The notes: generated by a model not told the origin, from the letters alone. DNA of 64,000 nt from SZUA-100 sp965248135 (GCA_965248135.1 CBDFIN010000012.1:868001-932000), one strand, 5' to 3'. Positions 8,864-18,017 are shown, counted from the first letter of the stretch. Numbers and translations: made by a program.

Positions 8864-9672
8864 CCACGATGGCTGATTTTTCACCCACCCATTTCAACTG
8901 GCAGGTGAGCGAAAATGTCGCCATCGTTTCGCTCTGCCGGCCCGAGCGCAAAAATCCGCTGACTTTTGAAAGCTATGCCGAACTGCGCGACATGTTTCGC
9001 AACCTGGCTTATGCTGATGATGTCGATGCGGTGGTGTTTACCTCTAATGGCGGCAATTTCTGTTCCGGCGGTGACGTGCACGAAATTATCGCACCGCTGA
9101 CCAAGATGAACATGAAACAACTACTGGCATTCACCCGCATGACCGGCGATCTGGTCAAGGCGATGATTAATTGCAGCAAACCGGTGATAGCGGCAATTGA
9201 CGGCATTTGTGTCGGCGCTGGTGCGATCATTGCTATGGCCGCCGATATCCGTTTTGCCTCGCCGGAAGCCAAGACCGCTTTCCTGTTCACCCGGGTCGGT
9301 CTTGCCGGCTGCGATATGGGTGCCTGTGCCATGCTGCCCCGCATCATCGGTCAGGGAAGAGCCGCCGAACTGCTCTATTCAGGCCGGACCATGAGCGCGC
9401 AGGAGGGTCTTGATTGGGGCTTTTTCAACCGGCTGTTGGCAGCGGAGACGCTTGAGGACGAGGCCTTGTCTTTCGCTCAAGAACTCGCCTCAGGGCCGAC
9501 ATTTGCCCATGGTATTACCAAAACGCAACTCAATCAGGAATGGTCAATGGGTCTGGAACAGGCCATCGAAGCGGAAGCTCAGGCTCAGGCGATTTGCATG
9601 CAGACAAAAGATTTCGCGCGCGCTTATCAAGCATTTGCCTCCAAACAGAAGCCGGAATTCAAGGGTGATTGA
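8860..9672 (+). CDS. Enoyl-CoA hydratase/isomerase family protein
   Basis: This 270-residue crotonase-fold enzyme shows the first oxyanion-hole segment FCSGGDVHEI (about residues 67-76) and the second, DGICVGAGAIIAMAADIRFAS (about 112-132). The acidic residue positions that decide between hydratase, isomerase and ring hydrolase cannot be assigned safely from reading alone. It overlaps the MarR gene by four bases (ATGA) and the following dehydrogenase by one base, so translation is coupled. In this operon it may hydrate an unsaturated ring-CoA or open the ring hydrolytically, as crotonase-family ring hydrolases do in other aromatic CoA pathways. Confidence 0.85.
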   Translation: MTTMADFSPTHFNWQVSENVAIVSLCRPERKNPLTFESYAELRDMFRNLAYADDVDAVVFTSNGGNFCSGGDVHEIIAPLTKMNMKQLLAFTRMTGDLVKAMINCSKPVIAAIDGICVGAGAIIAMAADIRFASPEAKTAFLFTRVGLAGCDMGACAMLPRIIGQGRAAELLYSGRTMSAQEGLDWGFFNRLLAAETLEDEALSFAQELASGPTFAHGITKTQLNQEWSMGLEQAIEAEAQAQAICMQTKDFARAYQAFASKQKPEFKGD

Positions 9673-10820
9673 TGGCGGATAAAAGCTTCCTTAACTGGCC
9701 ATTTTTTGATGAGAGCCATCGTTTGCTTCACGGTAAGCTGGAAACTTGGTGCGCTGCAAATCTGCCAGTAGACCATGGTGATGTCGATGCGGCTTGCCGC
9801 AAACTGGTGACCGAACTGGGTGAGGATGGCTGGCTTAAACATACCGCGAATGATCCTGGAAATCCCGGCGCACTGGACGTGCGCACGATCTGCCTGATCC
9901 GCGAGACTTTGGCTCGCCATGACGGTCTGGCTGATTTTGCTTTCGCCATGCAGGGGCTTGGCACCGGCGCAATCAGCCTTTTCGGCAATGACCAACAACG
10001 GCAGTGGCTTGCAAAAACCCGCAAAGGGCAGGCAGTTTCCGCCTTTGCCTTAAGCGAACCGAAATCCGGCTCCGACGTCGCCAATATGGATACAAGCGCC
10101 ACAATAGATGACGATGGTTACGTTCTTAACGGCGAGAAAACCTGGATTTCCAACGGTGGCATTGCCGATCTTTATGTGGTTTTCGCGCGCACCGGTGAGG
10201 AAGAAGGCGCTAAAGGCATTTCCGCATTTTTGGTGCCAGCCGAAACCAAAGGCCTGGTGATTGCCGAACGGCTGGAGGCAATTTCGCCCCACCCGCTGGC
10301 GCGTATCACCTTCAAGAACATGCGCATTCCGGCAAGTGCGCTGATCGGCAACGCCGGCGAAGGTTTCAAGATCGCCATGTCGGTGCTTGATGTGTTTCGC
10401 CCCAGTGTCGGCGCGGCAGCACTGGGGTTCGCCCGCCGGGCCCTCGATGAAAGCCGCAAGCGGGTGAAATCACGTGAATTATTCGGCGCGCCGCTTGAAG
10501 CGCTGCAAATGGTGCAGGGCCACATCGCCGATATGGCGCTCATTATCGATGCATCCGCATTGTTGATCTATCGCGCAGCCTGGACCAAGGACCAGGGCAT
10601 CGCCCGGATCACCAGGGAAGCAGCAATGGCCAAGCTTTATGCCACCGAGCAGGCCCAGCAGGTTATCGACAAGGCGGTGCAGTTGCACGGTGGTGACGGT
10701 GTGCGCAAGGGCCATATCGTTGAAAGTCTATATCGCGAAATCAGGGCGCTGCGCATCTATGAGGGCGCATCGGACGTCCAAAAAATCATCATCGCACGGC
10801 AGGCTCTAACGGAGGAATGA
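9672..10820 (+). CDS. Acyl-CoA dehydrogenase
   Basis: This 382-residue acyl-CoA dehydrogenase carries the flavin-binding AFALSEPKSGSDVANM and NGEKTWISNGGIAD motifs, a LEALQMVQGHIADM helix and the C-terminal ALRIYEGASDVQKIIIARQ. The Glu of YEGAS is at the usual catalytic base position. It starts at an ATG overlapping the stop of the enoyl-CoA hydratase gene, and is followed directly by the aryl-CoA ligase. It probably introduces a double bond into a ring-derived or ring-opened acyl-CoA, passing electrons to ETF. It is distinct from GcdH at 3933-5138, which has a different sequence and is transcribed the other way. Confidence 0.88.
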   Translation: MADKSFLNWPFFDESHRLLHGKLETWCAANLPVDHGDVDAACRKLVTELGEDGWLKHTANDPGNPGALDVRTICLIRETLARHDGLADFAFAMQGLGTGAISLFGNDQQRQWLAKTRKGQAVSAFALSEPKSGSDVANMDTSATIDDDGYVLNGEKTWISNGGIADLYVVFARTGEEEGAKGISAFLVPAETKGLVIAERLEAISPHPLARITFKNMRIPASALIGNAGEGFKIAMSVLDVFRPSVGAAALGFARRALDESRKRVKSRELFGAPLEALQMVQGHIADMALIIDASALLIYRAAWTKDQGIARITREAAMAKLYATEQAQQVIDKAVQLHGGDGVRKGHIVESLYREIRALRIYEGASDVQKIIIARQALTEE

Positions 10821-10822
10821 TC

Positions 10823-12451
10823 ATGGTTCAATCACTCGGTCCCACCGCCCATATCGATACGTTTTCCCGCGACAATCTGCCAGCGGCCGACCAGTGGCCG
10901 GATTTCCTGCTGGATGAATATCCCTATCCGGATTTCATCAATGTCGGCAGCGAATTGACCGACAATATGGTGGCGCGCGGCTATAGCGATCACACGGCGC
11001 TGATCGGCAATGGCAGGCAGCGTACCTATAAGGAACTGACCGACTGGACCAACAAGCTGGCCAATGCGCTGGTCGAGGATTACGGCGTTGTCCCCGGCAA
11101 TCGGGTGTTGATACGCGCAGCCAATAATCCGGCGATGGTGGCCTGTTGGCTGGCCGCCACCAAGGCCGGTGCCGTGGTGGTCAACACCATGCCGATGTTG
11201 CGGGCGGGAGAACTGGCCAAGATTGTCGATAAGGCACAGGTCAAGCTGGCCTTTTGCGACACCCGCATTATGGATGAGCTGGTCATTTGCGCCAAGTACA
11301 GCCGGTTTCTGGAAAAGGTGGTCGGCTTTGATGGCACCGCCAATCATGACGCCGAGCTGGATCGTGTGGCGTTGAACAAGCCGGTTAGGTTTGACGCGAT
11401 AAAAACCGGCCGCGACGATGTGGCGTTGCTCGGCTTTACCTCTGGCACCACCGGCGAACCCAAGGCAACGATGCATTTTCACCGCGATCTGCTGATCATC
11501 GCCGATGGCTACGCCCGCCATGTCTTGGGCGTTACGCCCGATGATGTATTTGTCGGCTCACCGCCACTTGCCTTCACCTTCGGCCTTGGCGGGCTTGCGG
11601 TCTTTCCCTTGCGCTTTGGCGCTACCGCCACGCTGCTTGAAAACGCCAGCCCCCCCAACATGATCGAGATAATCGAGACTTACAGGGCGACAATCTCGTT
11701 CACCGCGCCCACCGCCTATCGCGCCATGCTGGCGGCGATGGACAAGGGTGCGGATCTGTCGTCACTGAGGGTGGCGGTGTCGGCAGGAGAAACATTGCCG
11801 GCGCCGGTTTTCGACGATTGGGTGGAAAAAACCGGCAAACCGATGCTCGATGGTATCGGCGCTACTGAAATGCTGCACATCTTCATTTCCAATCGGCTTG
11901 GCAGTGCCGAAGCGGCAACAACGGGAACGCCGGTTCTTGGCTACGAGGCGCGCATTGTCGATGATGACATGAACGCGGTAGCAGATGGCGAAGTTGGTAA
12001 TCTTGCGGTACGCGGACCGACCGGTTGCCGCTATTTGGCCGATCACCGTCAAGCGACTTATGTGCGCGACGGCTGGAACCTGACCGGCGATTCGTTCAGC
12101 CGTGACAAAAGTGGCGTGTTTCACTTTGCCGCCCGCTCGGATGATATGATTATCTCCTCCGGCTACAATATTGCCGGACCCGAAGTTGAAGCTGCATTGC
12201 TTTCCCATCCCGATGTTCTCGAATGTGGCGTTATTGGCGTCGCCGATGAGGAACGCGGTCAAATTGTCGAGGCGCATGTGGTGCTCAAGCAAGGGGTGAG
12301 TGCGGACAGCGATTGCATTATCAATCTGCAAAACCACGTCAAGGACACCATCGCGCCCTTCAAATATCCCCGTTCGGTCAAGTTTATTGCTGAATTACCG
12401 AAAACCCAGACCGGCAAGGTGCAGCGTTTCCGGTTAAAAGAGGATAATTAG
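10823..12451 (+). CDS. Aryl-CoA ligase of the benzoate/2-aminobenzoate-CoA ligase family
   Basis: This 542-residue ANL-superfamily enzyme would activate an aromatic acid with ATP and CoA. The P-loop FTSGTTGEPKA is near residue 205, the GATEM motif follows in the middle, DGWNLTGDSF carries the A7-type aspartate, the hinge region is DDMIISSGYNIAGPEV, and the C-terminal catalytic Lys is in KTQTGKVQRF. The overall form, with an N-terminal region before AMP binding and a GEPK rather than PKG loop, suits benzoate- or 2-aminobenzoate-CoA ligases. The ATG at 10823 sits seven bases after GGAGG; an earlier ATG at 10817 is too close to that site. Anthranilate is the likely substrate because of kynA downstream and the monooxygenase/reductase upstream. 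Confidence 0.87.
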   Translation: MVQSLGPTAHIDTFSRDNLPAADQWPDFLLDEYPYPDFINVGSELTDNMVARGYSDHTALIGNGRQRTYKELTDWTNKLANALVEDYGVVPGNRVLIRAANNPAMVACWLAATKAGAVVVNTMPMLRAGELAKIVDKAQVKLAFCDTRIMDELVICAKYSRFLEKVVGFDGTANHDAELDRVALNKPVRFDAIKTGRDDVALLGFTSGTTGEPKATMHFHRDLLIIADGYARHVLGVTPDDVFVGSPPLAFTFGLGGLAVFPLRFGATATLLENASPPNMIEIIETYRATISFTAPTAYRAMLAAMDKGADLSSLRVAVSAGETLPAPVFDDWVEKTGKPMLDGIGATEMLHIFISNRLGSAEAATTGTPVLGYEARIVDDDMNAVADGEVGNLAVRGPTGCRYLADHRQATYVRDGWNLTGDSFSRDKSGVFHFAARSDDMIISSGYNIAGPEVEAALLSHPDVLECGVIGVADEERGQIVEAHVVLKQGVSADSDCIINLQNHVKDTIAPFKYPRSVKFIAELPKTQTGKVQRFRLKEDN

Positions 12452-12453
12452 AC

Positions 12454-13293
12454 ATGGCAAGTTTTGAAACAGATCCGCAGGACAGCGGCGCCGAAACACG
12501 CTTTGCAGACAAGATGTCGTACGCGGATTATCTCCATCTCGATACCTTACTGAGTGCTCAGCATCCGCTTTCCAATGCCCATGACGAAATGTTATTCATT
12601 ATCCAACATCAGACCTCCGAATTGTGGATGACATTGGCCATTCACGAATTATCGGCAGCAAGGGTCGCGATCGAACAGGGCAGGCTTCGCCAGTCGTTCA
12701 AAATGTTGACCAGGGTTGCCAGAATTTTTGAGCAGCTGAATGCCGCCTGGGATGTGTTGCGCACCATGACACCAAGCGAATACACGATGTTCCGCCAGAC
12801 ACTCGGTCAGTCCTCCGGCTTCCAGTCCTGGCAATACCGGTTGATCGAGTTCGCCGTTGGCAATCGCAATGAGGCGATGCTTAAACCGCATGCTCATTCG
12901 GCAAAAGTTTCGGCGATACTTGATGCAGAGCTATCAAGACCGTCGCTTTATGACAGTGTTTTGATGCTCTTGCACAATCGTGGTTTTGACCTGTCGGCGG
13001 AATGTATCAAGCGCGACTGGCGGCAATCGCGCCGGGAAGACGCAACCGTGGAAGCAGCCTGGCGCCAAATCTACCAACAACCGGAGCACCATTGGGAACT
13101 TTACGAACTGGCCGAAAAACTGATGGATTTTGAGGATTATTTCCGCCGCTGGCGGTTCAATCACGTGACTACGGTGGAGCGCATTATCGGTGCCAAACGG
13201 GGCACCGGAGGCACCTCGGGCGCGCCTTACCTCAAGCGTATGCTGGAGACCGTGTTGTTCCCCGAACTGTGGCAGGTGCGCACTTCTTTGTAG
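12454..13293 (+). CDS. kynA: Tryptophan 2,3-dioxygenase
   Basis: KynA is a cytoplasmic haem enzyme that opens the indole ring of L-tryptophan to N-formylkynurenine. The 279-residue sequence has the family signatures SYADYLHLDTLLSAQ, HDEMLFIIQHQTSELW, SGFQSWQYRLIEF, and RRWRFNHVTTVERIIG with the proximal haem ligand His, then GTGGTSGAPYLK. Length is normal. It starts two bases after the aryl-CoA ligase stop, which ties tryptophan breakdown to the CoA-dependent anthranilate route. The intermediate enzymes, formylkynurenine formamidase and kynureninase, are not in the window. Confidence 0.95.
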   Translation: MASFETDPQDSGAETRFADKMSYADYLHLDTLLSAQHPLSNAHDEMLFIIQHQTSELWMTLAIHELSAARVAIEQGRLRQSFKMLTRVARIFEQLNAAWDVLRTMTPSEYTMFRQTLGQSSGFQSWQYRLIEFAVGNRNEAMLKPHAHSAKVSAILDAELSRPSLYDSVLMLLHNRGFDLSAECIKRDWRQSRREDATVEAAWRQIYQQPEHHWELYELAEKLMDFEDYFRRWRFNHVTTVERIIGAKRGTGGTSGAPYLKRMLETVLFPELWQVRTSL

Positions 13294-13354
13294 CTGGTAA
13301 TAAAATTCCACCGGCGTGAGACCCAAAGGGCTTTTTGTTTTCCAGGTATGGCAC

Positions 13355-13372
13355 GATCATTTTAAAATGATC
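13355..13372. repeat. Perfect 18-bp palindrome between convergent genes
   Basis: GATCATTTTAAAATGATC reads the same on both strands and is extended on the right by ATGCTATA. It lies between the 3' ends of convergent kynA and maiA, whose TAG stop begins six bases away. The internal TTTTAAAA gives weak T-runs both ways, so it may act as a bidirectional transcription stop, but it also matches the ATCATG-TATA palindromes at 2695, 37023 and 48697. Confidence 0.7.
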
Positions 13373-13375
13373 ATG

Positions 13376-14035
13376 CTATATAACCAATTCCGCATCCGGT
13401 TGATTGTCGGGATAGGCCTGTTGAAAAGCATCAAGAGCAAGCGCCTGTTTTTCGATGCGAGAGATATTGGTTAGATCGTCCAGCGAAATATCGAACCGGC
13501 GGGCGTTATATGCCTGCGCCACAATCATGATATCGGCCATACCGGGTTGATCGCCAAAGGCAAATTTGCCAGAACCGGGAATATCTTCAAGCATCACCTC
13601 GACCGCTTCAAGGCCGCCCTTGCGCAGCCAATGGGCGTACCACTTGCCGACTTCTTCTTGGGAATGATCCATCTCTTTTTTCAGGTACACCAGCATTCTC
13701 AAATTATTGAGCGGATGAATATCACAGGCGATAATCTGGCAAAGTGCGCGCGCCTTTGCCCTCAATAAAGGTTCAGACGGCAACAGGGCCGGCTGTGGTG
13801 CAACTTCCTCGAGATACTCGATAATTGCCATGGACTGGGTGATCACCGTTCCATCGTCCAGTTGCAGTGCCGGCACAAGCGACTGTGGGTTGACGCTTTG
13901 ATAGTCTGCGGAAAATTGCTCACCGCCATCGCGCACAAGATGAGTGAAAACCGGCTCGTAGGCAATATTTTTTAGCGCCAGTGCTATCCGCACCCGGTAG
14001 GCAGCAGTAGAGCGCCAGTAAGTGTAAAGCTCCAT
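13376..14035 (-). CDS. maiA: Maleylacetoacetate isomerase (zeta-class glutathione transferase)
   Basis: This 219-residue glutathione-S-transferase-fold protein isomerises maleylacetoacetate to fumarylacetoacetate in tyrosine (homogentisate) degradation, or maleylpyruvate in gentisate degradation. The N-terminal YTYWRSTAAYRVRIAL contains the zeta-class SSxx(S/A)YRVRIAL-type active-site motif, here with the Ser replaced in part, followed by NPQSLVPALQLDDG and QSMAIIEYLEE. The domain-2 segment IACDIHPLNNLRMLVYL is typical of MaiA. It starts at an ATG overlapping the stop of the MarR gene on the same strand (TGATG), so the two are co-transcribed. A fumarylacetoacetate-hydrolase-family gene is divergent at 14637. 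Confidence 0.88.
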   Translation of the reverse strand: MELYTYWRSTAAYRVRIALALKNIAYEPVFTHLVRDGGEQFSADYQSVNPQSLVPALQLDDGTVITQSMAIIEYLEEVAPQPALLPSEPLLRAKARALCQIIACDIHPLNNLRMLVYLKKEMDHSQEEVGKWYAHWLRKGGLEAVEVMLEDIPGSGKFAFGDQPGMADIMIVAQAYNARRFDISLDDLTNISRIEKQALALDAFQQAYPDNQPDAELVI

Positions 14036-14526
14036 CACTCGATCCCGGTTGGTTGTTGACCCAGTTCAAGTGCAGCCTCCAGGGCTGAAACGCCTTCAGT
14101 AAATTGGAGAAGGGTCGCATGGTCCAAATTGGCGCATAATTCGCGCTCAAATGCCAATACCACGGGCGCTAGTTCGGCAAAACGCCGGCGGCCCGTGTTG
14201 GTCAATCTAAGCAGTTTTTCCCGCCCATCATCATCTGATGCAACGCGCTCTATCCAACCGTTCTCGATCAGACAGTTAACCGCGCGACTGATTGTCGATT
14301 TGTGTGTGCGAGTGCTGGCGACCACCGACTGCGCGGTGCATCGCCGACCGGTTGACAGGGTTGCCAATACGCGCCATCCGGCAACGTCTATGCCAAATTT
14401 TTCACCATAGGTGTCGGCCAATCGTTGTGACACCTCATGGGTCAGCCTGGCCAGGCGGAATGGAAGAAAACTCTGCAGATCAAACGCACCGGACAATCTC
14501 AATTCTCCTTGAAAGGTAGTGGCCAT
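14035..14526 (-). CDS. MarR-family transcriptional regulator
   Basis: This winged-helix regulator (about 163 residues) has the MarR core GWRVLATLSTGRRCTAQSVV, a recognition helix HKSTISRAVNCLIENGWI and a wing with DDDGREKLLRLTNTG. It lies between maiA (same strand, one-base overlap) and the divergent FAH-family gene, the usual place for a local regulator of both. The ATG at 14526 has no clear ribosome site; a TTG at 14496 preceded by AGGAG at eight bases is an equally good start and would give 153 residues. The open frame continues far upstream but that extension overlaps the FAH gene and is not credible. Confidence 0.82.
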   Translation of the reverse strand: MATTFQGELRLSGAFDLQSFLPFRLARLTHEVSQRLADTYGEKFGIDVAGWRVLATLSTGRRCTAQSVVASTRTHKSTISRAVNCLIENGWIERVASDDDGREKLLRLTNTGRRRFAELAPVVLAFERELCANLDHATLLQFTEGVSALEAALELGQQPTGIE

Positions 14527-14636
14527 CAGGATTATGGTTGCAATTAAAACTATATGCCGACATCCTTCGCACAGGCAAGCGGTCGGATCCAACTTCTTGT
14601 CAGCTCTCCGGCTCAAAGAAAAACAGGACAATGCAA

Positions 14637-15644
14637 ATGAAACTGGCGACTGTAAAAGATGGCACAAGGGACGGCAATCTGGTGGTCGTGTCAAACGACC
14701 TGACGCGCTGTACTGATGTTTCCCATGTGTCGGTGACAATGCGCGAAGCGCTCGATAATTGGGCCAAATGCAGGCCGCGTCTTGAAGATGCGGCGGCGGG
14801 TCTGGTGACAGGTTCGGTGCCCTCAAAGCGTTTTCACGAGCATGACGCGATGGCGCCATTACCACGGGCCAGCCAATGGGCCGATGGTTCTGCCTATGTC
14901 AATCACGTCGAGCTGGTGCGCAAGGCACGCGGGGCTGAAATGCCGGCGAGCTTTTGGACCGATCCGCTGATGTATATGGGCGCTGCAGACGCATTGATCG
15001 GCGCGCGCGACCCCATTCTTGCCGCCGATGAGGACTGGGGCATTGACCTTGAAGCGGAAGTCGGGGTGATTGTCGATGATGTGCCCCTTGGCTCAACACC
15101 GCAACAGGCGGCGGAAAAAATCCTGCTGCTGGTCATCCTCAACGACATATCTTTCCGCAATCTCATCCCCGGCGAACTGGCCAAGGGATTTGGGTTTTTG
15201 CAATCAAAAGGACCGACAGCATTTTCACCGGTGGCCGCAACGCCCCACGAACTGGGTGATGCCTGGCGTGACGGGAAATTGCATCTGCCCATTGTGGTGC
15301 AGCTCGATGGAGAGGTTTTTGGCAAAGCGGACGCGGGCATCGATATGACATTCGACTTTCCAACGCTCGTCGCCCATGCGGCAAAAACCAGAAGCCTCGC
15401 TGCCGGCAGTATTATCGGCTCCGGCACTGTCTCCAACAAACTGGATGAAGGACCGGGCAAGCCGGTGCATGATGGTGGTGTTGGCTATTCGTGTCTGGCC
15501 GAAATTCGCACCATTGAGACGATCAATTCAGGTAGGCCGCAAACGCCGTTTCTCGGTTTTGGTGACACGGTTCGCATCGAGATGCTTGACCAGGCTGGCC
15601 AAACGGTATTCGGTGCCATCGAACAGACCGTGAAGAAAGCATAA
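14637..15644 (+). CDS. Fumarylacetoacetate hydrolase family protein
   Basis: This 335-residue FAH-fold hydrolase begins MKLATVKDGTRDG, the usual start of bacterial short-form FAH enzymes. It contains LEAEVGVIVDDVP with the metal-binding acidic residues, the FLQSKGPTAFSPVAATP segment, and GSIIGSGTVSNKLDEGPG near the end. Such enzymes cleave a C-C bond in fumarylacetoacetate or fumarylpyruvate. The ATG at 14637 has AGGA eight bases upstream and is preferred over the ATG at 14631. Its pairing with maiA indicates the end of a homogentisate or gentisate pathway; the ring-cleaving dioxygenase is not in the window. The next gene starts two bases after the stop. Confidence 0.88.
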   Translation: MKLATVKDGTRDGNLVVVSNDLTRCTDVSHVSVTMREALDNWAKCRPRLEDAAAGLVTGSVPSKRFHEHDAMAPLPRASQWADGSAYVNHVELVRKARGAEMPASFWTDPLMYMGAADALIGARDPILAADEDWGIDLEAEVGVIVDDVPLGSTPQQAAEKILLLVILNDISFRNLIPGELAKGFGFLQSKGPTAFSPVAATPHELGDAWRDGKLHLPIVVQLDGEVFGKADAGIDMTFDFPTLVAHAAKTRSLAAGSIIGSGTVSNKLDEGPGKPVHDGGVGYSCLAEIRTIETINSGRPQTPFLGFGDTVRIEMLDQAGQTVFGAIEQTVKKA

Positions 15645-15646
15645 GC

Positions 15647-16615
15647 ATGGGCGGACATGGCTACGAGACCGGCAGGCTCGACCTTCCCTTTGTCGGTCAC
15701 GCAACTTTCGGCAAGCGACCGCCCTGTCTCGACTGGGACAAAATCGAGGCCGATGCAGCCATTCTTGGCGCGCCCTATGATTTCGGCACCCAGTATCGCC
15801 CCGGCGCCCGTTTCGGACCGCGTGCTATTCGCGAGGCATCGACGCTGTTTTCCTTTGGCCATGCGGGTGCCTATGATCACGAGGATGATGTCACCTATCT
15901 GCCATCAGATATCAGGATCGTTGATTTGGGTGATGCTGATATCGTTCACACCAATACCGAGAAAAGCCATTTGAACATTGAAACCGGTGTACGCAAGATT
16001 TTGGCCGCCGGTGCGCTTCCTGTGGTGCTTGGCGGTGACCATTCGATCAATATCCCTTGCATCAATGCCTTTGACGGTGAAGCGTCCATTCACATTGTCC
16101 AGATTGACGCCCATCTTGATTTTGTTGACGAGCGGCACGGGGTGCGAACAGGCCACGGCAACCCGATGCGCCGGGCGGCAGAAAAGGATTATGTTTCCGG
16201 CCTGTCGCAACTGGGAATTCGCAATGTCTCGTCAACGGCCAAGGAAGGCTACGACGACGCACGCAAAATGGGGTCTGATATTCTTTCCGTTCGGCAGATT
16301 AGAAAACTCGGCCTGCAAGCCGTATTGGCCCGCATACCTGAAGGCGCACGCGTTTATGTCACCATCGATATCGACGGTTTCGACCCTTCAATCGCTCCGG
16401 GCACGGGCACGCCCAGTCATGGCGGTTTTGCTTATTACGAAGTTTTGGAGTTGCTGCAGGGCCTTGCCCGACGTTGCCCCATTGTTGGGATTGATCTGGT
16501 CGAGGTCGCTCCCGATTACGATCACACGGGGTCCACCGGCTTTCTGGCGGCGCAAATTCTACTTAATTTTCTGGGATTTATTTTCCACGAGAGAAACTCA
16601 GGAGCAATGAAATAG
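15647..16615 (+). CDS. Agmatinase/ureohydrolase-family enzyme
   Basis: This complete 322-residue member of the arginase/agmatinase superfamily has all dimanganese motifs: GGDHS (about residue 129-133), DAHLDFVD (about 152-159) and DIDGFDPSIAPGTGTP (about 243-258), plus the C-terminal GIDLVEVAPDYD. It would hydrolyse a guanidino group to an amine and urea. It follows the FAH-family gene by two bases and precedes the PotABCD-type importer by about 200 bp. The importer suggests a guanidino compound or polyamine; the operon with aromatic genes leaves room for another substrate. Substrate specificity cannot be read from the sequence. Confidence 0.88.
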   Translation: MGGHGYETGRLDLPFVGHATFGKRPPCLDWDKIEADAAILGAPYDFGTQYRPGARFGPRAIREASTLFSFGHAGAYDHEDDVTYLPSDIRIVDLGDADIVHTNTEKSHLNIETGVRKILAAGALPVVLGGDHSINIPCINAFDGEASIHIVQIDAHLDFVDERHGVRTGHGNPMRRAAEKDYVSGLSQLGIRNVSSTAKEGYDDARKMGSDILSVRQIRKLGLQAVLARIPEGARVYVTIDIDGFDPSIAPGTGTPSHGGFAYYEVLELLQGLARRCPIVGIDLVEVAPDYDHTGSTGFLAAQILLNFLGFIFHERNSGAMK

Positions 16616-16812
16616 ACCGTCATACGCCGATGGCAAGCGGGTCACTATTAGTCACTGGCGCAATTAGGTTAGTAAATGACGAATATTAACCATTGACGAC
16701 GACGTGTTCCATATGTTGTCTTGCCGGAAAAAGAACAACAGGATGAGGGCGAACTTCGCCACAACAAACAGGGAAGAGCTTTGGCAAAATTTGGAAAAGC
16801 GGGAGTTGTGTT

Positions 16813-17937
16813 ATGAGCGATGCAACTGCCGGCAATGGCTCGGCTTCGCCGAGTGTGACTGCAGAACATTACGTCAGTTTTGAAAAAGTGCAGAAAAGCT
16901 ATGATGGCGAGATTTTGGTTGTTAAGGATCTCAACCTCGACATTGCGAGCGGCGAATTCCTGACCATGTTGGGGCCTTCGGGCTCCGGCAAAACGACTTG
17001 CTTGATGATGCTGGCGGGGTTTGAGCCTGCAACGGCCGGAGAAATCTATCTTAATGGCCGCGGCATCAACAATGTGCCGCCGCACAAGCGCAGCATCGGC
17101 ATGGTGTTCCAGAACTACGCCCTTTTTCCCCATATGACAGTGGCTGAAAATCTCGCCTTTCCGCTGAAAGTGCGCAAGATGGATGCTTCGGACGTTGATG
17201 CAAAGGTTTCCCGCGCGTTGTCGATGGTTGAGTTGCCGGATATGGGCAATCGACGGCCGGCGCAGCTTTCGGGCGGCCAACAGCAGCGTGTTGCGGTTGC
17301 CCGTGCACTGGTGTTCGAACCGGACTTGATTTTGATGGACGAGCCGCTGGGCGCGCTTGACAAGCAATTGCGCGAACAGATGCAGTATGAAATCAAGCAT
17401 ATCCACGAAAACCTGGGCGTCACGGTGGTCTACGTCACCCACGACCAGTCAGAGGCGCTGACAATGTCAGACCGTGTGGCGGTGTTTGATGATGGCATTA
17501 TTCAGCAATTATCGACGCCGGATGATCTATATGAGCGGCCACAAAATTCGTTCGTCGCCCAGTTCATCGGCGAGAACAACAAACTGTTTGGCACGGTGAG
17601 TGGTATCGAGGGAGATGTTTGTTCAATTGAACTGGATTCGGGCGGGAAAATCACCGCTGAAAAGGTCAACGTTTCAAAGGTCGGCGACAAATCGACACTT
17701 TCGTTGCGGCCCGAACGAGTCGAAATTTCACCGAATAAGGGCGATGTGGATAATATCGTTGAAGGTGAGATTATCGAGTTGATCTATCTGGGTGATCACA
17801 TCCGCACGAGGATGCGGGTGGCCGGTTCCGACGATTTTATCGTCAAGGTAGCAAACAGTGCCGGCCACGTGCCGCTTGCAGAGGGCACGACGGTGAAAGT
17901 AGGGTGGAAGACGCAGGACTGCAAAGCCCTCGACTAG
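16813..17937 (+). CDS. potA: ABC transporter ATP-binding protein, spermidine/putrescine (PotA) type
   Basis: This 374-residue ATPase energises the importer encoded by the next three genes. It shows Walker A GPSGSGKTT, Q-loop FQNYALFPH, signature LSGGQQQR, Walker B LILMDEPLGALD, the H-loop VTHDQ, and a C-terminal TOBE domain (about residues 275-374), as in PotA, PotG and FbpC proteins. The ATG has GGGAG upstream. A TTAACCAT sequence and a TTGACG hexamer lie in the 197-bp leader (about 16686-16698). The gene symbol denotes the type; the transported substrate is inferred. Confidence 0.85.
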   Translation: MSDATAGNGSASPSVTAEHYVSFEKVQKSYDGEILVVKDLNLDIASGEFLTMLGPSGSGKTTCLMMLAGFEPATAGEIYLNGRGINNVPPHKRSIGMVFQNYALFPHMTVAENLAFPLKVRKMDASDVDAKVSRALSMVELPDMGNRRPAQLSGGQQQRVAVARALVFEPDLILMDEPLGALDKQLREQMQYEIKHIHENLGVTVVYVTHDQSEALTMSDRVAVFDDGIIQQLSTPDDLYERPQNSFVAQFIGENNKLFGTVSGIEGDVCSIELDSGGKITAEKVNVSKVGDKSTLSLRPERVEISPNKGDVDNIVEGEIIELIYLGDHIRTRMRVAGSDDFIVKVANSAGHVPLAEGTTVKVGWKTQDCKALD

Positions 17938-17978
17938 GCAAAACAACAAGATTTCGCTGGGAGGCGGCGGTAAACTAA

Positions 17979-17995
17979 TCCGGTACCACCGGATA
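17979..17995 (+). promoter_or_regulatory. Short hairpin between potA- and potD-like genes
   Basis: ATCCGG and CCGGAT form a six-base-pair stem around TACCA just before the binding-protein gene. Such stems between transporter genes can stabilise the mRNA of the abundant binding protein. There is no T-run, so termination is unlikely. Confidence 0.4.
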
Positions 17996-18017
17996 AAACT
18001 CAACTAGGGAGTACAAA

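Noticed and set aside
13294..13354. Terminator after kynA
   Set aside because: ACCCAAAGGGCTTTTTG has only a very short possible stem (CCC/GGG) before its T-run; the palindrome at 13355 is the better candidate.
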